From assembly GCF_036503815.1 (NCBI RefSeq), contig NZ_AP027764.1, forward strand, positions 4,402,001-4,466,000: DNA of 64,000 nucleotides. The letters run 5' to 3'. Position numbers and translations under genes: made by a program. Shown one piece after another: positions 1 to 9,703 of this stretch (within the stretch, counting starts at the first letter, position 1; each line of letters starts with the position of its first letter). This DNA is from Escherichia coli (GTDB lineage Bacteria; Pseudomonadota; Gammaproteobacteria; Enterobacterales; Enterobacteriaceae). The notes below the pieces were generated by a model that was not told where the DNA came from, did not search any database, and saw nothing but the letters and a program-made list of their open reading frames with translations.

Positions 1-416
<416 letters not shown>

Positions 417-579
417 TTAAACGGCTTAACAAAAATCCAGTAATATGGATTAAAAAGCAGACTAAACCCCAAATATTTCTTATGTTTTACTTTAGACCTA
501 TTCACGGTGGTTATTGTGTGCAAATACGTCTCTTGTTACAACCTTAACCCCAATGACCGATTTTCGGGAGAGCGACACC

Positions 580-1218
580 ATGAGTTTATTTGATAAAAAG
601 CATCTGGTTTCCCCCGCCGATGCCCTGCCTGGACGTAACACCCCGATGCCCGTAGCCACGCTGCATGCGGTCAATGGTCACTCAATGACCAATGTACCTG
701 ACGGAATGGAGATTGCCATTTTTGCGATGGGTTGTTTCTGGGGTGTGGAGCGTCTGTTCTGGCAGTTACCCGGCGTTTACAGCACCGCCGCAGGTTACAC
801 CGGCGGATATACGCCAAACCCCACTTATCGGGAAGTGTGCTCCGGTGATACTGGTCATGCCGAAGCGGTGCGCATTGTTTACGATCCTTCCGTCATCAGC
901 TATGAGCAGTTGCTACAAGTATTTTGGGAGAATCACGATCCCGCCCAGGGAATGCGTCAGGGCAATGACCACGGCACGCAGTATCGTTCAGCGATTTATC
1001 CGCTGACCCCAGAACAGGATGCCGCCGCTCGTGCCAGTCTGGAGCGTTTTCAGGCGGCGATGCTTGCCGCCGATGACGATCGTCACATCACCACGGAAAT
1101 CGCTAACGCCTCACCATTTTATTATGCCGAAGATGACCACCAGCAATATCTGCATAAAAACCCATATGGTTACTGTGGAATTGGCGGAATTGGCGTCTGT
1201 CTGCCGCCGGAAGCATAG
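580..1218 (+). CDS. msrA: Peptide methionine (S)-S-oxide reductase MsrA
   Basis: This cytoplasmic enzyme reduces methionine-S-sulfoxide in proteins and free Met-S-oxide, using thioredoxin as reductant. The catalytic Cys52 lies in the GCFWG motif, and the two recycling cysteines Cys199 and Cys207 sit in the C-terminal [10 protein letters not shown] segment. The ATG at 580 gives the usual 212 residues. The same frame stays open upstream to 514, but 580 matches the known E. coli start. It is transcribed alone, divergent from tamA, and is followed by a REP/BIME element. Confidence 0.97.
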   Translation: MSLFDKKHLVSPADALPGRNTPMPVATLHAVNGHSMTNVPDGMEIAIFAMGCFWGVERLFWQLPGVYSTAAGYTGGYTPNPTYREVCSGDTGHAEAVRIVYDPSVISYEQLLQVFWENHDPAQGMRQGNDHGTQYRSAIYPLTPEQDAAARASLERFQAAMLAADDDRHITTEIANASPFYYAEDDHQQYLHKNPYGYCGIGGIGVCLPPEA

Positions 1219-1261
1219 CGTTACGGTTACAAATTCAGATTGTTGATAAAGTGAGCTTTGT

Positions 1262-1366
1262 ATATGCCGGATGCGGCGTAAACGCCTTGCCAGGCCTACA
1301 AAACCCTCAAAATTCAATGTATTGCAGAGACTTCGTAGGCCTGAACAGCATAGCGCATCAGGCAGT
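1262..1366. repeat. BIME: two inverted REP units
   Basis: A REP unit (GCCGGATGCGGCG...GCCAGGCCTAC) at about 1265-1300 is followed by an inverted partner (GTAGGCCTGA...GCGCATCAGGC) at about 1334-1365. Their arrangement is that of an enterobacterial BIME, placed as usual between transcription units, after msrA and before paeA. The rest of the 322-bp gap (1367-1540) should hold the paeA promoter; a TATACT hexamer at about 1424-1429 is a candidate -10, but I see no convincing -35. Confidence 0.85.
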
Positions 1367-1540
1367 TTTGCATTTATCAGTCGTCTGAATTTTAACCCTC
1401 TGGCGACTTTACAGTACCTTACGCTATACTAGCCACTGAAAATGCCGGTTCACTTTCTTCGAATCGGCTTTCAATGTGTATTTCACACAAATTAATCAAC
1501 TTCCCCTTCCGAGGATCTGGCCTGAAAGGTCGGATAAGAT

Positions 1541-2884
1541 ATGTTAAACAGTATTTTTGTCATACTCTGCTTGATCGCTGTAAGTGCGTTCTTCTCGATG
1601 TCCGAGATCTCACTTGCCGCTTCACGCAAAATCAAACTAAAACTGCTGGCTGATGAAGGCAATATAAATGCCCAACGCGTTCTGAATATGCAAGAAAATC
1701 CTGGCATGTTCTTTACCGTGGTACAAATCGGTCTTAACGCAGTGGCGATTCTCGGCGGTATTGTCGGTGATGCGGCGTTTTCTCCAGCTTTTCACAGCCT
1801 GTTTTCCCGCTATATGTCGGCGGAACTCTCTGAGCAACTGAGCTTTATTCTCTCTTTCTCGTTAGTAACTGGCATGTTTATCCTGTTTGCGGATTTAACT
1901 CCGAAACGCATCGGTATGATTGCGCCAGAAGCGGTGGCTTTGCGTATCATCAACCCGATGCGCTTCTGCCTGTACGTTTGCACCCCGTTGGTGTGGTTCT
2001 TCAACGGCCTGGCGAATATGATCTTCCGTATCTTTAAACTGCCAATGGTACGTAAAGATGACATCACTTCTGATGACATCTATGCAGTTGTGGAAGCAGG
2101 TGCACTGGCGGGCGTGTTACGTAAACAGGAACACGAGCTGATAGAAAACGTCTTTGAGCTGGAATCCCGTACCGTTCCGTCGTCAATGACACCGCGTGAA
2201 AACGTGATTTGGTTTGATCTCCACGAAGATGAGCAAAGTCTGAAGAATAAGGTGGCGGAACATCCGCACTCGAAATTTCTCGTCTGTAATGAAGATATTG
2301 ACCACATCATCGGCTATGTCGATTCTAAAGACCTGCTGAACCGCGTGCTGGCTAACCAAAGCCTGGCACTGAACAGCGGCGTACAAATTCGCAACACACT
2401 GATTGTGCCGGATACATTAACCCTTTCAGAGGCATTGGAAAGTTTTAAAACTGCGGGTGAAGACTTCGCGGTGATCATGAACGAGTACGCGCTGGTCGTG
2501 GGGATCATCACCCTCAACGACGTAATGACCACACTAATGGGCGATCTGGTCGGTCAGGGACTGGAAGAGCAGATTGTCGCCCGTGATGAGAACTCATGGT
2601 TGATTGATGGCGGCACCCCGATTGACGACGTAATGCGTGTGCTGGATATTGATGAGTTCCCGCAGTCAGGCAACTACGAAACCATCGGCGGCTTTATGAT
2701 GTTTATGCTGCGTAAAATCCCGAAACGCACCGACTCGGTGAAATTCGCCGGCTACAAATTTGAAGTGGTGGATATCGATAACTACCGCATCGACCAGTTG
2801 CTGGTAACGCGGATCGACAGCAAGGCCACCGCCCTTTCGCCCAAACTGCCTGACGTTAAAGATAAAGAAGAAAACGTCGCGTAA
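1541..2884 (+). CDS. paeA: PaeA (YtfL), CNNM/CorC-family inner-membrane protein, cadaverine/putrescine exporter
   Basis: This 447-residue protein has an N-terminal DUF21/CNNM transmembrane domain (about residues 1-190, four hydrophobic stretches), a pair of CBS domains (about 200-330) and a C-terminal CorC/HlyC domain (about 345-430, including the YETIGGFMMFML segment). The sequence is nearly identical to E. coli YtfL as I recall it. YtfL has been reported as PaeA, which protects cells from cadaverine and putrescine stress and probably exports them. Its membrane-fold relatives move Mg2+ or Co2+, so the transport mechanism is known only by family. It is a single gene with a strong terminator directly behind it. 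Confidence 0.9.
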   Translation: MLNSIFVILCLIAVSAFFSMSEISLAASRKIKLKLLADEGNINAQRVLNMQENPGMFFTVVQIGLNAVAILGGIVGDAAFSPAFHSLFSRYMSAELSEQLSFILSFSLVTGMFILFADLTPKRIGMIAPEAVALRIINPMRFCLYVCTPLVWFFNGLANMIFRIFKLPMVRKDDITSDDIYAVVEAGALAGVLRKQEHELIENVFELESRTVPSSMTPRENVIWFDLHEDEQSLKNKVAEHPHSKFLVCNEDIDHIIGYVDSKDLLNRVLANQSLALNSGVQIRNTLIVPDTLTLSEALESFKTAGEDFAVIMNEYALVVGIITLNDVMTTLMGDLVGQGLEEQIVARDENSWLIDGGTPIDDVMRVLDIDEFPQSGNYETIGGFMMFMLRKIPKRTDSVKFAGYKFEVVDIDNYRIDQLLVTRIDSKATALSPKLPDVKDKEENVA

Positions 2885-2899
2885 CCCCAAGAAACATCA

Positions 2900-2922
2900 A
2901 CGGCTCCTGAATCAGGAGCCGT
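2900..2922 (+). terminator. Rho-independent terminator after paeA
   Basis: ACGGCTCCTG and CAGGAGCCGT form a 10-bp perfect stem with a three-base loop, followed by the T-rich CTTATTTA. It lies 16 bases after the paeA stop and just before the 3' end of convergent ytfK, so it may serve both genes. Confidence 0.85.
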
Positions 2923-2946
2923 CTTATTTACTGCATAGCACTTTGG

Positions 2947-3153
2947 TTAAGCCATCTCTGTTTGCAGACGCATAACCTGACGGTTAACTTCGGACATCAC
3001 TGACAAATGCAGCTTATCCTTCACTTTTGGGATAAGAATCTTACCCTTATCAAATTCAAAAGCGCCAACGTCCTTGATGTATAACCGTCCACGGAACAGG
3101 ATCTTTACGTACTTCGCCACCTGCAGTGGGTTGTACCGTTGGAAAATTTTCAT
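2947..3153 (-). CDS. ytfK: YtfK, SpoT-binding stimulator of (p)ppGpp accumulation
   Basis: This 68-residue basic protein (starting [11 protein letters not shown]) matches E. coli YtfK as I remember it. Published work reports that it binds SpoT and shifts it toward (p)ppGpp synthesis during phosphate and fatty-acid starvation. I chose the ATG at 3153 because AGGAG precedes it at good spacing; the frame stays open to 3219, but that extension has no ribosome binding site. It is a monocistronic gene, convergent with paeA. PhoB control is known for ytfK, but I could not make out a clear Pho box. Confidence 0.92.
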
Positions 3154-3478
3154 TGTTATCTCCTGCTGAGTATTACGCCTTTGCGGTGCCACAATCGGCC
3201 CAACTATTATGAGGCGCAAATTTTAATGCTTAGTGACTATAGACTATCCGGGTAATGTTTCCACCGCGTATAACTTTTTTTACCTAAAGGTTACAATTAT
3301 TCAGAATTATCTTTTTACCGAAGCGCGGTCTTCAGTATAAGCATTCATTTTTCATATGATTTGTGCGCTTGACCGCAAACTGGCATCACACTTGCGGGAA
3401 ATTCGATAAATAGCACATATGATTAAAAGTCAGACCCCAAGTGGTCGGATCACCTGCATATCATAAGAAGGATACACC
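3154..3478. other. Divergent intergenic region ytfK/ytfJ
   Basis: These 325 bases separate the divergent ytfK and ytfJ genes and must carry both promoters. The AT-rich part at 3240-3360 and a weak TTGCGG-N17-ACATAT arrangement ahead of ytfJ (about 3392-3420) are the only promoter-like signals I see. I find no small gene or structured RNA here. Confidence 0.5.
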
Positions 3479-4033
3479 ATGACCCTACGCAAGATTCTGG
3501 CACTCACCTGCCTGCTGTGGCCGATGATGGCTTCCGCACATCAGTTTGAAACCGGTCAACGAGTGCCACCGATAGGCATTACCGATCGGGGCGAGTTAGT
3601 GCTTGATAAAGATCAGTTTAGCTACAAAACCTGGAACAGCGCGCAGTTAGTGGGAAAAGTGCGAGTACTGCAACATATTGCTGGTCGCACCTCTGCAAAA
3701 GAGAAAAACGCGACGCTGATTGAAGCGATTAAATCAGCAAAGTTACCGCACGATCGTTACCAGACCACCACCATTGTGAACACCGACGACGCGATTCCGG
3801 GTTCCGGTATGTTTGTGCGCAGCAGTCTGGAGAGTAATAAAAAGCTTTATCCCTGGTCGCAGTTTATTGTCGATAGCAATGGCATCGCGCGCGGTGCCTG
3901 GCAGCTGGATGAAGAAAGTTCCGCTGTAGCGGTGCTGGACAAAGACGGTCGAGTGCAATGGGCCAAAGACGGTGCGCTCACTCAGGAAGAGGTGCAGCAA
4001 GTGATGAACCTGCTGCAAAAGTTGCTCAAATAA
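3479..4033 (+). CDS. ytfJ: YtfJ, periplasmic thioredoxin-fold protein of unknown function
   Basis: This 184-residue protein has a Sec signal peptide (basic MTLRK, a hydrophobic core, and ASA cleavage after residue 20). The mature part belongs to the YtfJ family, which has a thioredoxin-like fold but no CxxC active site; the only cysteine, Cys11, is in the signal peptide. It therefore should not be a thiol oxidoreductase. GAAGGA precedes the ATG. Its molecular role is not known to me. Confidence 0.9.
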   Translation: MTLRKILALTCLLWPMMASAHQFETGQRVPPIGITDRGELVLDKDQFSYKTWNSAQLVGKVRVLQHIAGRTSAKEKNATLIEAIKSAKLPHDRYQTTTIVNTDDAIPGSGMFVRSSLESNKKLYPWSQFIVDSNGIARGAWQLDEESSAVAVLDKDGRVQWAKDGALTQEEVQQVMNLLQKLLK

Positions 4034-4064
4034 TGTTAATAACATAAATTCTGGAAAAATAAAT

Positions 4065-4095
4065 TTCCCCTATCGATATATATGGGATAGGGGAA
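4065..4095 (+). terminator. Hairpin after ytfJ
   Basis: TTCCCCTATC and GATAGGGGAA form a 10-bp perfect stem with an 11-base loop, 31 bases after the ytfJ stop. A T-run is present only some distance away (GAGTTTTT at about 4107), so termination is probable rather than certain. The stem could also work for convergent ytfI. Confidence 0.55.
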
Positions 4096-4133
4096 TTAAG
4101 TCTCTGAGTTTTTACGCCGAACTCATACTAGTA

Positions 4134-5057
4134 TCAATAACCCTTATTCGCGTTTAACGGCTTTACCTCTTTTTTAAACGCTTCAATGGTAGATTTATAT
4201 TTCTTGTGAATCTTTTCTGCGGTATAATTACCGTTTGCGGCCAGATTTGCACTTACAATCGCTTCCACTTGCTCGGTTATTTCCACTTGTTGGTACCCTG
4301 CATTAACCAGAAAATTATAAATAAGAGAGTAATCTTCACCCTGCAAAAAAATATAAGAGCCAGTTCGAAGTTCCTCATCCCCTCCATAGATTTTAAGAGC
4401 AAAGCCCAAAGATTCTATGACCATGGCATAATTTCTATTATTTATTTCCTCGCAAAAATACCATCCTTCACATTCTTTAATGCTACCTTCTGGCCCTTCA
4501 AGTTCAAATTTACCCCGTTTTAATTTGCTTACTACATTCTCCAAATAAGCAGAATCGTAAGATAAGTTACCCGCCGCCTTCCGAAAATAACCGTTAATCC
4601 TTTCAGGTATGTCAGACTGTTTTTTCTGCAAAATATCATAGGCATACAATCTTCTATTTTGTGCTAGTGGAAATTCACGGTTTTTAAAGTCTATAAATGA
4701 GTTATACTCATTTATTGTTATAGGGATTTCTTCGTATTCAAATCCAGTGCCTCGCAATGTCATTGTATATTCGGCACCGTTATCTTTAAGGCGGAAGCTG
4801 ATAAGAAAATTATCCATGGCGTGAACGATTTCATCTTTTGATGAAAGCACCTGATAACTATTTTTATCAATCTGTGTTGCTCTAAGAAAGAACTCCCTTA
4901 AAATTAACAGACTATCATAATTCGAAATCCAATCCCTTTTCTTAAATGCATGCTGAATATTATTAAAGAAATTATTTGAATGTATTTTTGTATGCGATGA
5001 CTTTACAAATAACTCCACTGCACCAAAAAAATTATTGTGTCTGATCTTGGGTAACAT
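4134..5057 (-). CDS. ytfI: YtfI-like protein of unknown function, AT-rich
   Basis: This 307-residue protein sits at the ytfI position between cysQ and ytfJ and resembles E. coli YtfI as I remember it; K-12 YtfI is somewhat longer (about 343 residues). It has no signal peptide or membrane segment. It is rich in Lys, Asn, Tyr and Ile, and its DNA is far more AT-rich than the neighbours, which points to horizontal acquisition. An in-frame TAA lies three codons upstream of the ATG at 5057, fixing the 5' limit; AAGG precedes the start. I recognise no domain and assign no function. The AT-rich 5058-5269 stretch upstream holds no gene. Confidence 0.75.
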   Translation of the reverse strand: MLPKIRHNNFFGAVELFVKSSHTKIHSNNFFNNIQHAFKKRDWISNYDSLLILREFFLRATQIDKNSYQVLSSKDEIVHAMDNFLISFRLKDNGAEYTMTLRGTGFEYEEIPITINEYNSFIDFKNREFPLAQNRRLYAYDILQKKQSDIPERINGYFRKAAGNLSYDSAYLENVVSKLKRGKFELEGPEGSIKECEGWYFCEEINNRNYAMVIESLGFALKIYGGDEELRTGSYIFLQGEDYSLIYNFLVNAGYQQVEITEQVEAIVSANLAANGNYTAEKIHKKYKSTIEAFKKEVKPLNANKGY

Positions 5058-5269
5058 ATGACAACCTTATTATATTTGGTTATTCTATGTCGCCATTAAA
5101 TATCTTATTAAAGAAGTAAACTATCAAAAAAAGCTCATTATTAAAACATAACTTATTAACGTTAGAATATTTACACTTTAAATACAATCCCTTTATATCT
5201 ATAACTTTTTAGGTTGGAAACAAATCAGGATGGCAGAATCAGGAAATACACTGTTTCTGCCATATATAT

Positions 5270-6010
5270 TTAATAAATAGAGACTCTGAACCCAGGATTC
5301 AGGAACGACTCGCGCGGGGTATAATCCAGCGGTTTACCCTGCCAGTCGTGAACGTGTGCTCCGGCCGCTGCCGCAACTGCGTGACCGGCAGCGGTATCCC
5401 AAATATTAGTTGGCCCGAAACGCGGATAAAGTTGAGCCTGCCCTTCCGCCACCAGGCAGAATTTCAGCGAAGAGCCGATAGACGTGGTTTGATGTTCGCC
5501 AAGCTGTTGCAGATACTCTTTCAGCTCCGCATCCGCATGGGAACGGCTGATCACCACCAGCGGCGGGCGCGCATCGCGGACCTGAATCTGCTTGCGTACA
5601 CCGCACTCTTCTTTCCAGGCTTTGCCGTCTGCCGCGCTGTACATTACGTTCATTACCGGCGCATACACCACACCTAAAATCGGTTTGCCGTGGTCGATGA
5701 GCGCAATATTAACGGTGAATTCACCATTACGTTTAATAAACTCTTTAGTACCATCCAGCGGGTCTACCAGCCAGTAACGCTGCCAGTGTTGACGGACTTC
5801 CCAACCGGGAGGATCTTCTTCAGAAAGGACCGGAATATCCGGTGTCAGCGTACGTAAACCGTCCATGATAACGGTGTGTGCGGCAATATCCGCTGCCGTT
5901 ACCGGAGAATTGTCCGCTTTGCTGACGACGTCCATCGGTTTCGTCCCGTCGTAGACCTGTATAATGGCATCGCCTGCATTCCGTGCAAGCTGGCATACTT
6001 GATCTAACAT
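5270..6010 (-). CDS. cysQ: 3'(2'),5'-bisphosphate nucleotidase CysQ
   Basis: This enzyme hydrolyses 3'-phosphoadenosine 5'-phosphate to AMP and phosphate, clearing the by-product of PAPS reduction in sulfate assimilation. The 246 residues carry the Mg2+- and Li+-sensitive phosphatase signature: SEED at 63-66, DPLDGT at 83-88, and the C-terminal WDTAAGHAV motif with the last metal-binding Asp. Length and sequence match E. coli CysQ. It is divergent from cpdB with a 189-bp shared promoter region. An imperfect hairpin at about 5228-5262 (GGCAGAA/TTCTGCC arms) follows it but lacks a clear T-run. Confidence 0.96.
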   Translation of the reverse strand: MLDQVCQLARNAGDAIIQVYDGTKPMDVVSKADNSPVTAADIAAHTVIMDGLRTLTPDIPVLSEEDPPGWEVRQHWQRYWLVDPLDGTKEFIKRNGEFTVNIALIDHGKPILGVVYAPVMNVMYSAADGKAWKEECGVRKQIQVRDARPPLVVISRSHADAELKEYLQQLGEHQTTSIGSSLKFCLVAEGQAQLYPRFGPTNIWDTAAGHAVAAAAGAHVHDWQGKPLDYTPRESFLNPGFRVSIY

Positions 6011-6199
6011 TTCTCCACCTCGTCTCTGTGAGCGGTGTTAACTTGTTGTTTTACTTATACCCTATCGTTAAAGAATGCGCCAACTGTGATAGTGTCATCA
6101 TTTTCAAAGCGTTAAATTGTGGCATTCTTCACTGTTCTAAAAGTAAGAGGTTTATTCTCCCTTTTCTTTCGAATTCCCGATGATAAAAGGATGTCCCTG

Positions 6200-8143
6200 A
6201 TGATTAAGTTTAGCGCAACGCTCCTGGCCACGCTGATTGCCGCGAGTGTGAATGCAGCGACGGTCGATCTGCGTATCATGGAAACCACTGATTTGCATAG
6301 CAACATGATGGATTTCGATTATTACAAAGACACCGCCACGGAAAAATTCGGACTGGTACGTACGGCAAGCCTGATTAACGATGCCCGCAATGAAGTGAAA
6401 AACAGCGTACTGGTCGATAATGGCGATTTGATTCAGGGGAGTCCGCTGGCCGATTACATGTCGGCGAAAGGTTTAAAAGCAGGTGATATTCACCCGGTCT
6501 ATAAGGCATTAAATACGCTGGACTATACCGTCGGCACGCTTGGCAACCACGAGTTTAACTACGGTCTGGATTACCTGAAAAATGCACTGGCAGGAGCGAA
6601 ATTCCCTTATGTAAACGCCAACGTCATTGACGCTAAAACCAAACAGCCCATGTTTACACCGTATTTGATTAAAGACACCGAAGTGATCGATAAAGACGGA
6701 AAAAAACAGACGCTGAAGATTGGCTATATTGGCGTCGTACCGCCGCAGATTATGGGATGGGATAAAGCTAATTTATCTGGCAAAGTCACCGTTAACGATA
6801 TAACGGAAACTGTGCGCAAGTACGTACCTGAAATGCGCGAGAAAGGTGCCGATCTCGTTGTCGTTTTGGCGCATTCTGGTCTCTCTGCCGATCCGTATAA
6901 AGTGATGGCAGAAAACTCAGTTTATTATCTCAGTGAAATTCCGGGCGTTGACGCCATTATGTTTGGCCATGCTCACGCCGTTTTCCCAGGTAAAGATTTT
7001 GCTGATATCGAAGGGGCTGATATCGCGAAAGGCACGCTGAATGGTGTTCCGGCGGTAATGCCAGGCATGTGGGGCGATCATCTCGGCGTGGTCGATCTGC
7101 AACTCAATAATGACAGCGGAAAATGGCAGGTGACGCAGGCGAAAGCGGAAGCACGGCCAATTTACGATATCGCCAATAAAAAATCCCTCGCAGCGGAAGA
7201 CAGCAAGCTGGTAGAAACACTTAAAGCCGATCACAACGCCACACGCCAGTTTGTCAGCAAACCAATCGGTAAATCTGCCGACAATATGTATAGCTATTTG
7301 GCGCTGGTGCAGGACGATCCGACCGTGCAGGTGGTGAATAATGCACAAAAAGCGTATGTCGAACATTACATTCAGGGCGATCCGGATCTGGCAAAACTGC
7401 CGGTGCTTTCAGCTGCCGCACCGTTTAAAGTCGGTGGTCGCAAAAATGATCCGGCAAGCTATGTGGAGGTGGAAAAAGGTCAGCTGACTTTCCGTAATGC
7501 TGCCGATCTTTATCTCTATCCCAATACGCTGATTGTGGTGAAAGCCAGCGGTAAAGAGGTGAAAGAGTGGCTGGAGTGCTCCGCCGGACAGTTTAACCAG
7601 ATTGATCCTAACAGCACGAAACCGCAGTCACTCATTAACTGGGATGGTTTTCGCACCTATAACTTTGACGTCATTGATGGTGTGAATTATCAGATTGATG
7701 TTACTCAGCCCGCTCGCTATGACGACGAGTGCCAGGTGGTTAATGCCAATGCGGAAAGGATTAAGAACCTGACCTTTAACGGCAAGCCGATTGATCCGAA
7801 CGCGATGTTCCTCGTTGCCACCAATAACTATCGCGCTTACGGCGGCAAATTTGCAGGTACGGGCGATAGCCATATCGCTTTTGCTTCACCGGATGAGAAC
7901 CGCTCGGTGCTGGCAGCGTGGATTGCAGATGAGTCGAAGCGTGCGGGGGAAATTCACCCGGCGGCAGATAACAACTGGCGTTTAGCACCGATTCCCGGCG
8001 ATAAGAAACTGGATATCCGTTTCGAAACCTCTCCGTCAGACAAAGCCGCAGAGTTTATTAAAGAGAAAGGGCAGTATCCGATGAATAAAGTCGCGACCGA
8101 TGATATCGGCTTTGCGATTTATCAGGTGGATTTGAGTAAGTAA
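6200..8143 (+). CDS. cpdB: 2',3'-cyclic-nucleotide 2'-phosphodiesterase / 3'-nucleotidase CpdB (periplasmic)
   Basis: This periplasmic enzyme converts 2',3'-cyclic nucleotides to 3'-nucleotides and then to nucleosides, letting the cell use external RNA breakdown products. The 647-residue precursor has a signal peptide ending SVNA (residue 19). The metallophosphatase motifs follow in order: TTDLHSN (Asp31, His33), [23 protein letters not shown] and FGHAHAVF; the C-terminal 5'-nucleotidase domain completes it. I chose the ATG at 6200 to give the known [10 protein letters not shown] start; another ATG at 6191 is in frame three codons earlier. Confidence 0.96.
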   Translation: MIKFSATLLATLIAASVNAATVDLRIMETTDLHSNMMDFDYYKDTATEKFGLVRTASLINDARNEVKNSVLVDNGDLIQGSPLADYMSAKGLKAGDIHPVYKALNTLDYTVGTLGNHEFNYGLDYLKNALAGAKFPYVNANVIDAKTKQPMFTPYLIKDTEVIDKDGKKQTLKIGYIGVVPPQIMGWDKANLSGKVTVNDITETVRKYVPEMREKGADLVVVLAHSGLSADPYKVMAENSVYYLSEIPGVDAIMFGHAHAVFPGKDFADIEGADIAKGTLNGVPAVMPGMWGDHLGVVDLQLNNDSGKWQVTQAKAEARPIYDIANKKSLAAEDSKLVETLKADHNATRQFVSKPIGKSADNMYSYLALVQDDPTVQVVNNAQKAYVEHYIQGDPDLAKLPVLSAAAPFKVGGRKNDPASYVEVEKGQLTFRNAADLYLYPNTLIVVKASGKEVKEWLECSAGQFNQIDPNSTKPQSLINWDGFRTYNFDVIDGVNYQIDVTQPARYDDECQVVNANAERIKNLTFNGKPIDPNAMFLVATNNYRAYGGKFAGTGDSHIAFASPDENRSVLAAWIADESKRAGEIHPAADNNWRLAPIPGDKKLDIRFETSPSDKAAEFIKEKGQYPMNKVATDDIGFAIYQVDLSK

Positions 8144-8169
8144 AACACTTTTCCCGTCTATAAATATGA

Positions 8170-8264
8170 ACCGCATCCGGCATTTATTGGCGGATGCGGT
8201 GCTGCTGCATCTTATCCGCCCTACAGGTCATGAACCGTAGGCCGAATAAGCGCAGCGCATCCGG
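8170..8264. repeat. BIME of REP sequences after cpdB
   Basis: CCGCATCCGGC...GGCGGATGCGG forms an inverted pair at 8170-8199, and a second REP-like unit (GTAGGCCGAATAAGCGCAGCGCATCCGG) lies at about 8237-8264. The block sits between the convergent 3' ends of cpdB and qorR and reaches almost to the qorR stop. Confidence 0.8.
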
Positions 8265-8267
8265 CTG

Positions 8268-8648
8268 TTATGCCGCACGTTCATCCCGCACTGCCAGCAC
8301 CTCAGGCAAATTCAACTCAATCCAGTCCGCCAGTGCAGCAACCTTTTCGCTCACCTGCTCGCCCAGCGGCGTGAGGCTGTATTCCACATGCGGCGGCACC
8401 ACCGGATAAGAGATACGGTTAAGAAACCCATCCTGCTCTAACGCCTGTAACGACTGCGCAAGCATCTTTTCACTCACCCCACCCATCTTGCGGCGCAGGT
8501 CGCTAAAACGGTGCGTACCTTCGCGAAGCGCGACCAAAATCAATACCCCCCAACGGCTGGTGACGTGTTTCAACACCTCGCGCGACGGGCACTGTTCGGC
8601 GAAGAGGTTACCCTCTTTCAGTTGTTGCGACAGGCTAACCTGGCTCAT
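8268..8648 (-). CDS. qorR: QorR (YtfH), HxlR/DUF24-family transcriptional regulator
   Basis: This 126-residue winged-helix protein of the HxlR family is the E. coli YtfH/QorR type. Cys20 (in EQCPS) is the conserved N-terminal cysteine that in several family members senses quinones, diamide or electrophiles. The VLKHVTSRWGVLILVAL segment (about 25-42) and SDLRRKMGGVSEKMLAQSL hold the winged helix. It is divergent from qorB with a palindromic operator between them, so it most likely represses both genes. The last few residues (VRDERAA) differ from the K-12 end I remember and run up to the REP block. Confidence 0.9.
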   Translation of the reverse strand: MSQVSLSQQLKEGNLFAEQCPSREVLKHVTSRWGVLILVALREGTHRFSDLRRKMGGVSEKMLAQSLQALEQDGFLNRISYPVVPPHVEYSLTPLGEQVSEKVAALADWIELNLPEVLAVRDERAA

Positions 8649-8670
8649 TCATACTTACCTTTTTGTACGT

Positions 8671-8687
8671 ACTTACTAAAAGTAAGT
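8671..8687. promoter_or_regulatory. Probable QorR operator between qorR and qorB
   Basis: ACTTAC-TAAAA-GTAAGT is a perfect inverted repeat with 6-bp arms, and a further ACTTAC copy lies at 8653-8658 next to the self-complementary GTACGTAC at 8665-8672. HxlR regulators commonly bind GTAC-centred or short AT-rich palindromes in divergent promoters. The assignment to QorR rests on position. Confidence 0.55.
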
Positions 8688-8735
8688 TTAGGTGGTAGCG
8701 TATTTAAACACAAGACAAACCGATGGAGGCTTCCC

Positions 8736-9596
8736 ATGATCGCAATTACCGGCGCAACCGGCCAACTTGGTCACCATGTTATTAACTCCTTACTGAAAAC
8801 CGTTCCTGCCAGCCAAATAGTGGCTATCGCGCGTAACCCGGCAAAAGCACACGCACTGACAGCACAAGGCATTACTGTACGTCAGGCTGACTACGGCGAT
8901 GAAGCCGCACTGACATCTGCGCTTCAGGGTGTGGAAAAACTGCTGCTGATCTCTTCCAGCGAAGTGGGGCAACGTGCCCTGCAGCATCGAAATGTTATTA
9001 ATGCCGCTAAGGCGGCGGGCGTGAAATTTATCGCTTATACCAGCCTGCTACATGCTGATACCTCCCCGCTCGGCCTCGCCGATGAGCACATCGAGACGGA
9101 GAAAATGCTGGCTGATTCTGGCATTGCTTACACCTTGCTGCGCAACGGCTGGTACACCGAAAATTATCTCGCCAGCGCCCCGGCAGCACTGGAGCACGGC
9201 GTATTTATCGGTGCCGCGGGCGATGGCAAAATTGCCTCAGCTACGCGAGCTGATTATGCGGTAGCTGCGGCGCGCGTAATTAGCGAAGCAGGTCACGAAG
9301 GCAAGGTTTATGAACTGGCAGGTGATAGCGCCTGGACACTGACACAATTAGCGGCGGAACTCACCAAACAGAGCGGCAAACAGGTTACCTATCAAAACCT
9401 AAGCGAAGCTGATTTCGCCGCGGCGCTGAAAAGCGTCGGTCTGCCTGACGGGCTGGCGGATATGCTGGCAGATTCTGACGTTGGCGCATCGAAAGGCGGC
9501 CTGTTTGATGACAGCAAAACGCTTAGCAAATTGATTGGCCGCCCAACGACAACATTAGCCGAGAGCGTAAGCCATCTTTTTAATGTTAATAACTAG
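8736..9596 (+). CDS. qorB: NAD(P)H:quinone oxidoreductase QorB (YtfG)
   Basis: This 286-residue atypical short-chain dehydrogenase of the NmrA type reduces quinones with NADPH. The Rossmann motif TGATGQLG is at residues 5-12, and there is no classical Tyr-x-x-x-Lys catalytic pair at the usual SDR spacing, as expected for NmrA-like quinone reductases. GGAGG precedes the ATG at 8736; the frame remains open to 8511, but that part overlaps qorR and has no support. It is divergent from qorR, its likely regulator. Confidence 0.93.
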   Translation: MIAITGATGQLGHHVINSLLKTVPASQIVAIARNPAKAHALTAQGITVRQADYGDEAALTSALQGVEKLLLISSSEVGQRALQHRNVINAAKAAGVKFIAYTSLLHADTSPLGLADEHIETEKMLADSGIAYTLLRNGWYTENYLASAPAALEHGVFIGAAGDGKIASATRADYAVAAARVISEAGHEGKVYELAGDSAWTLTQLAAELTKQSGKQVTYQNLSEADFAAALKSVGLPDGLADMLADSDVGASKGGLFDDSKTLSKLIGRPTTTLAESVSHLFNVNN

Positions 9597-9703
9597 TTAA
9601 TTAAAGTGGCATCCTCCCGCATCCTCTCTGATAATGACGGGATGCCGGGAGCAATCATGTCTGCTTCCTGAACTTTCTTCTGACAGACCAATGGATGCCA
9701 GTA

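Noticed and set aside
3353..3423. Inverted CATATG-type repeats ahead of ytfJ as an operator
   Set aside because: The arms TCATATGATTTGTGC and GCACATATGA are imperfect and about 45 bp apart; chance in AT-rich sequence is as likely.
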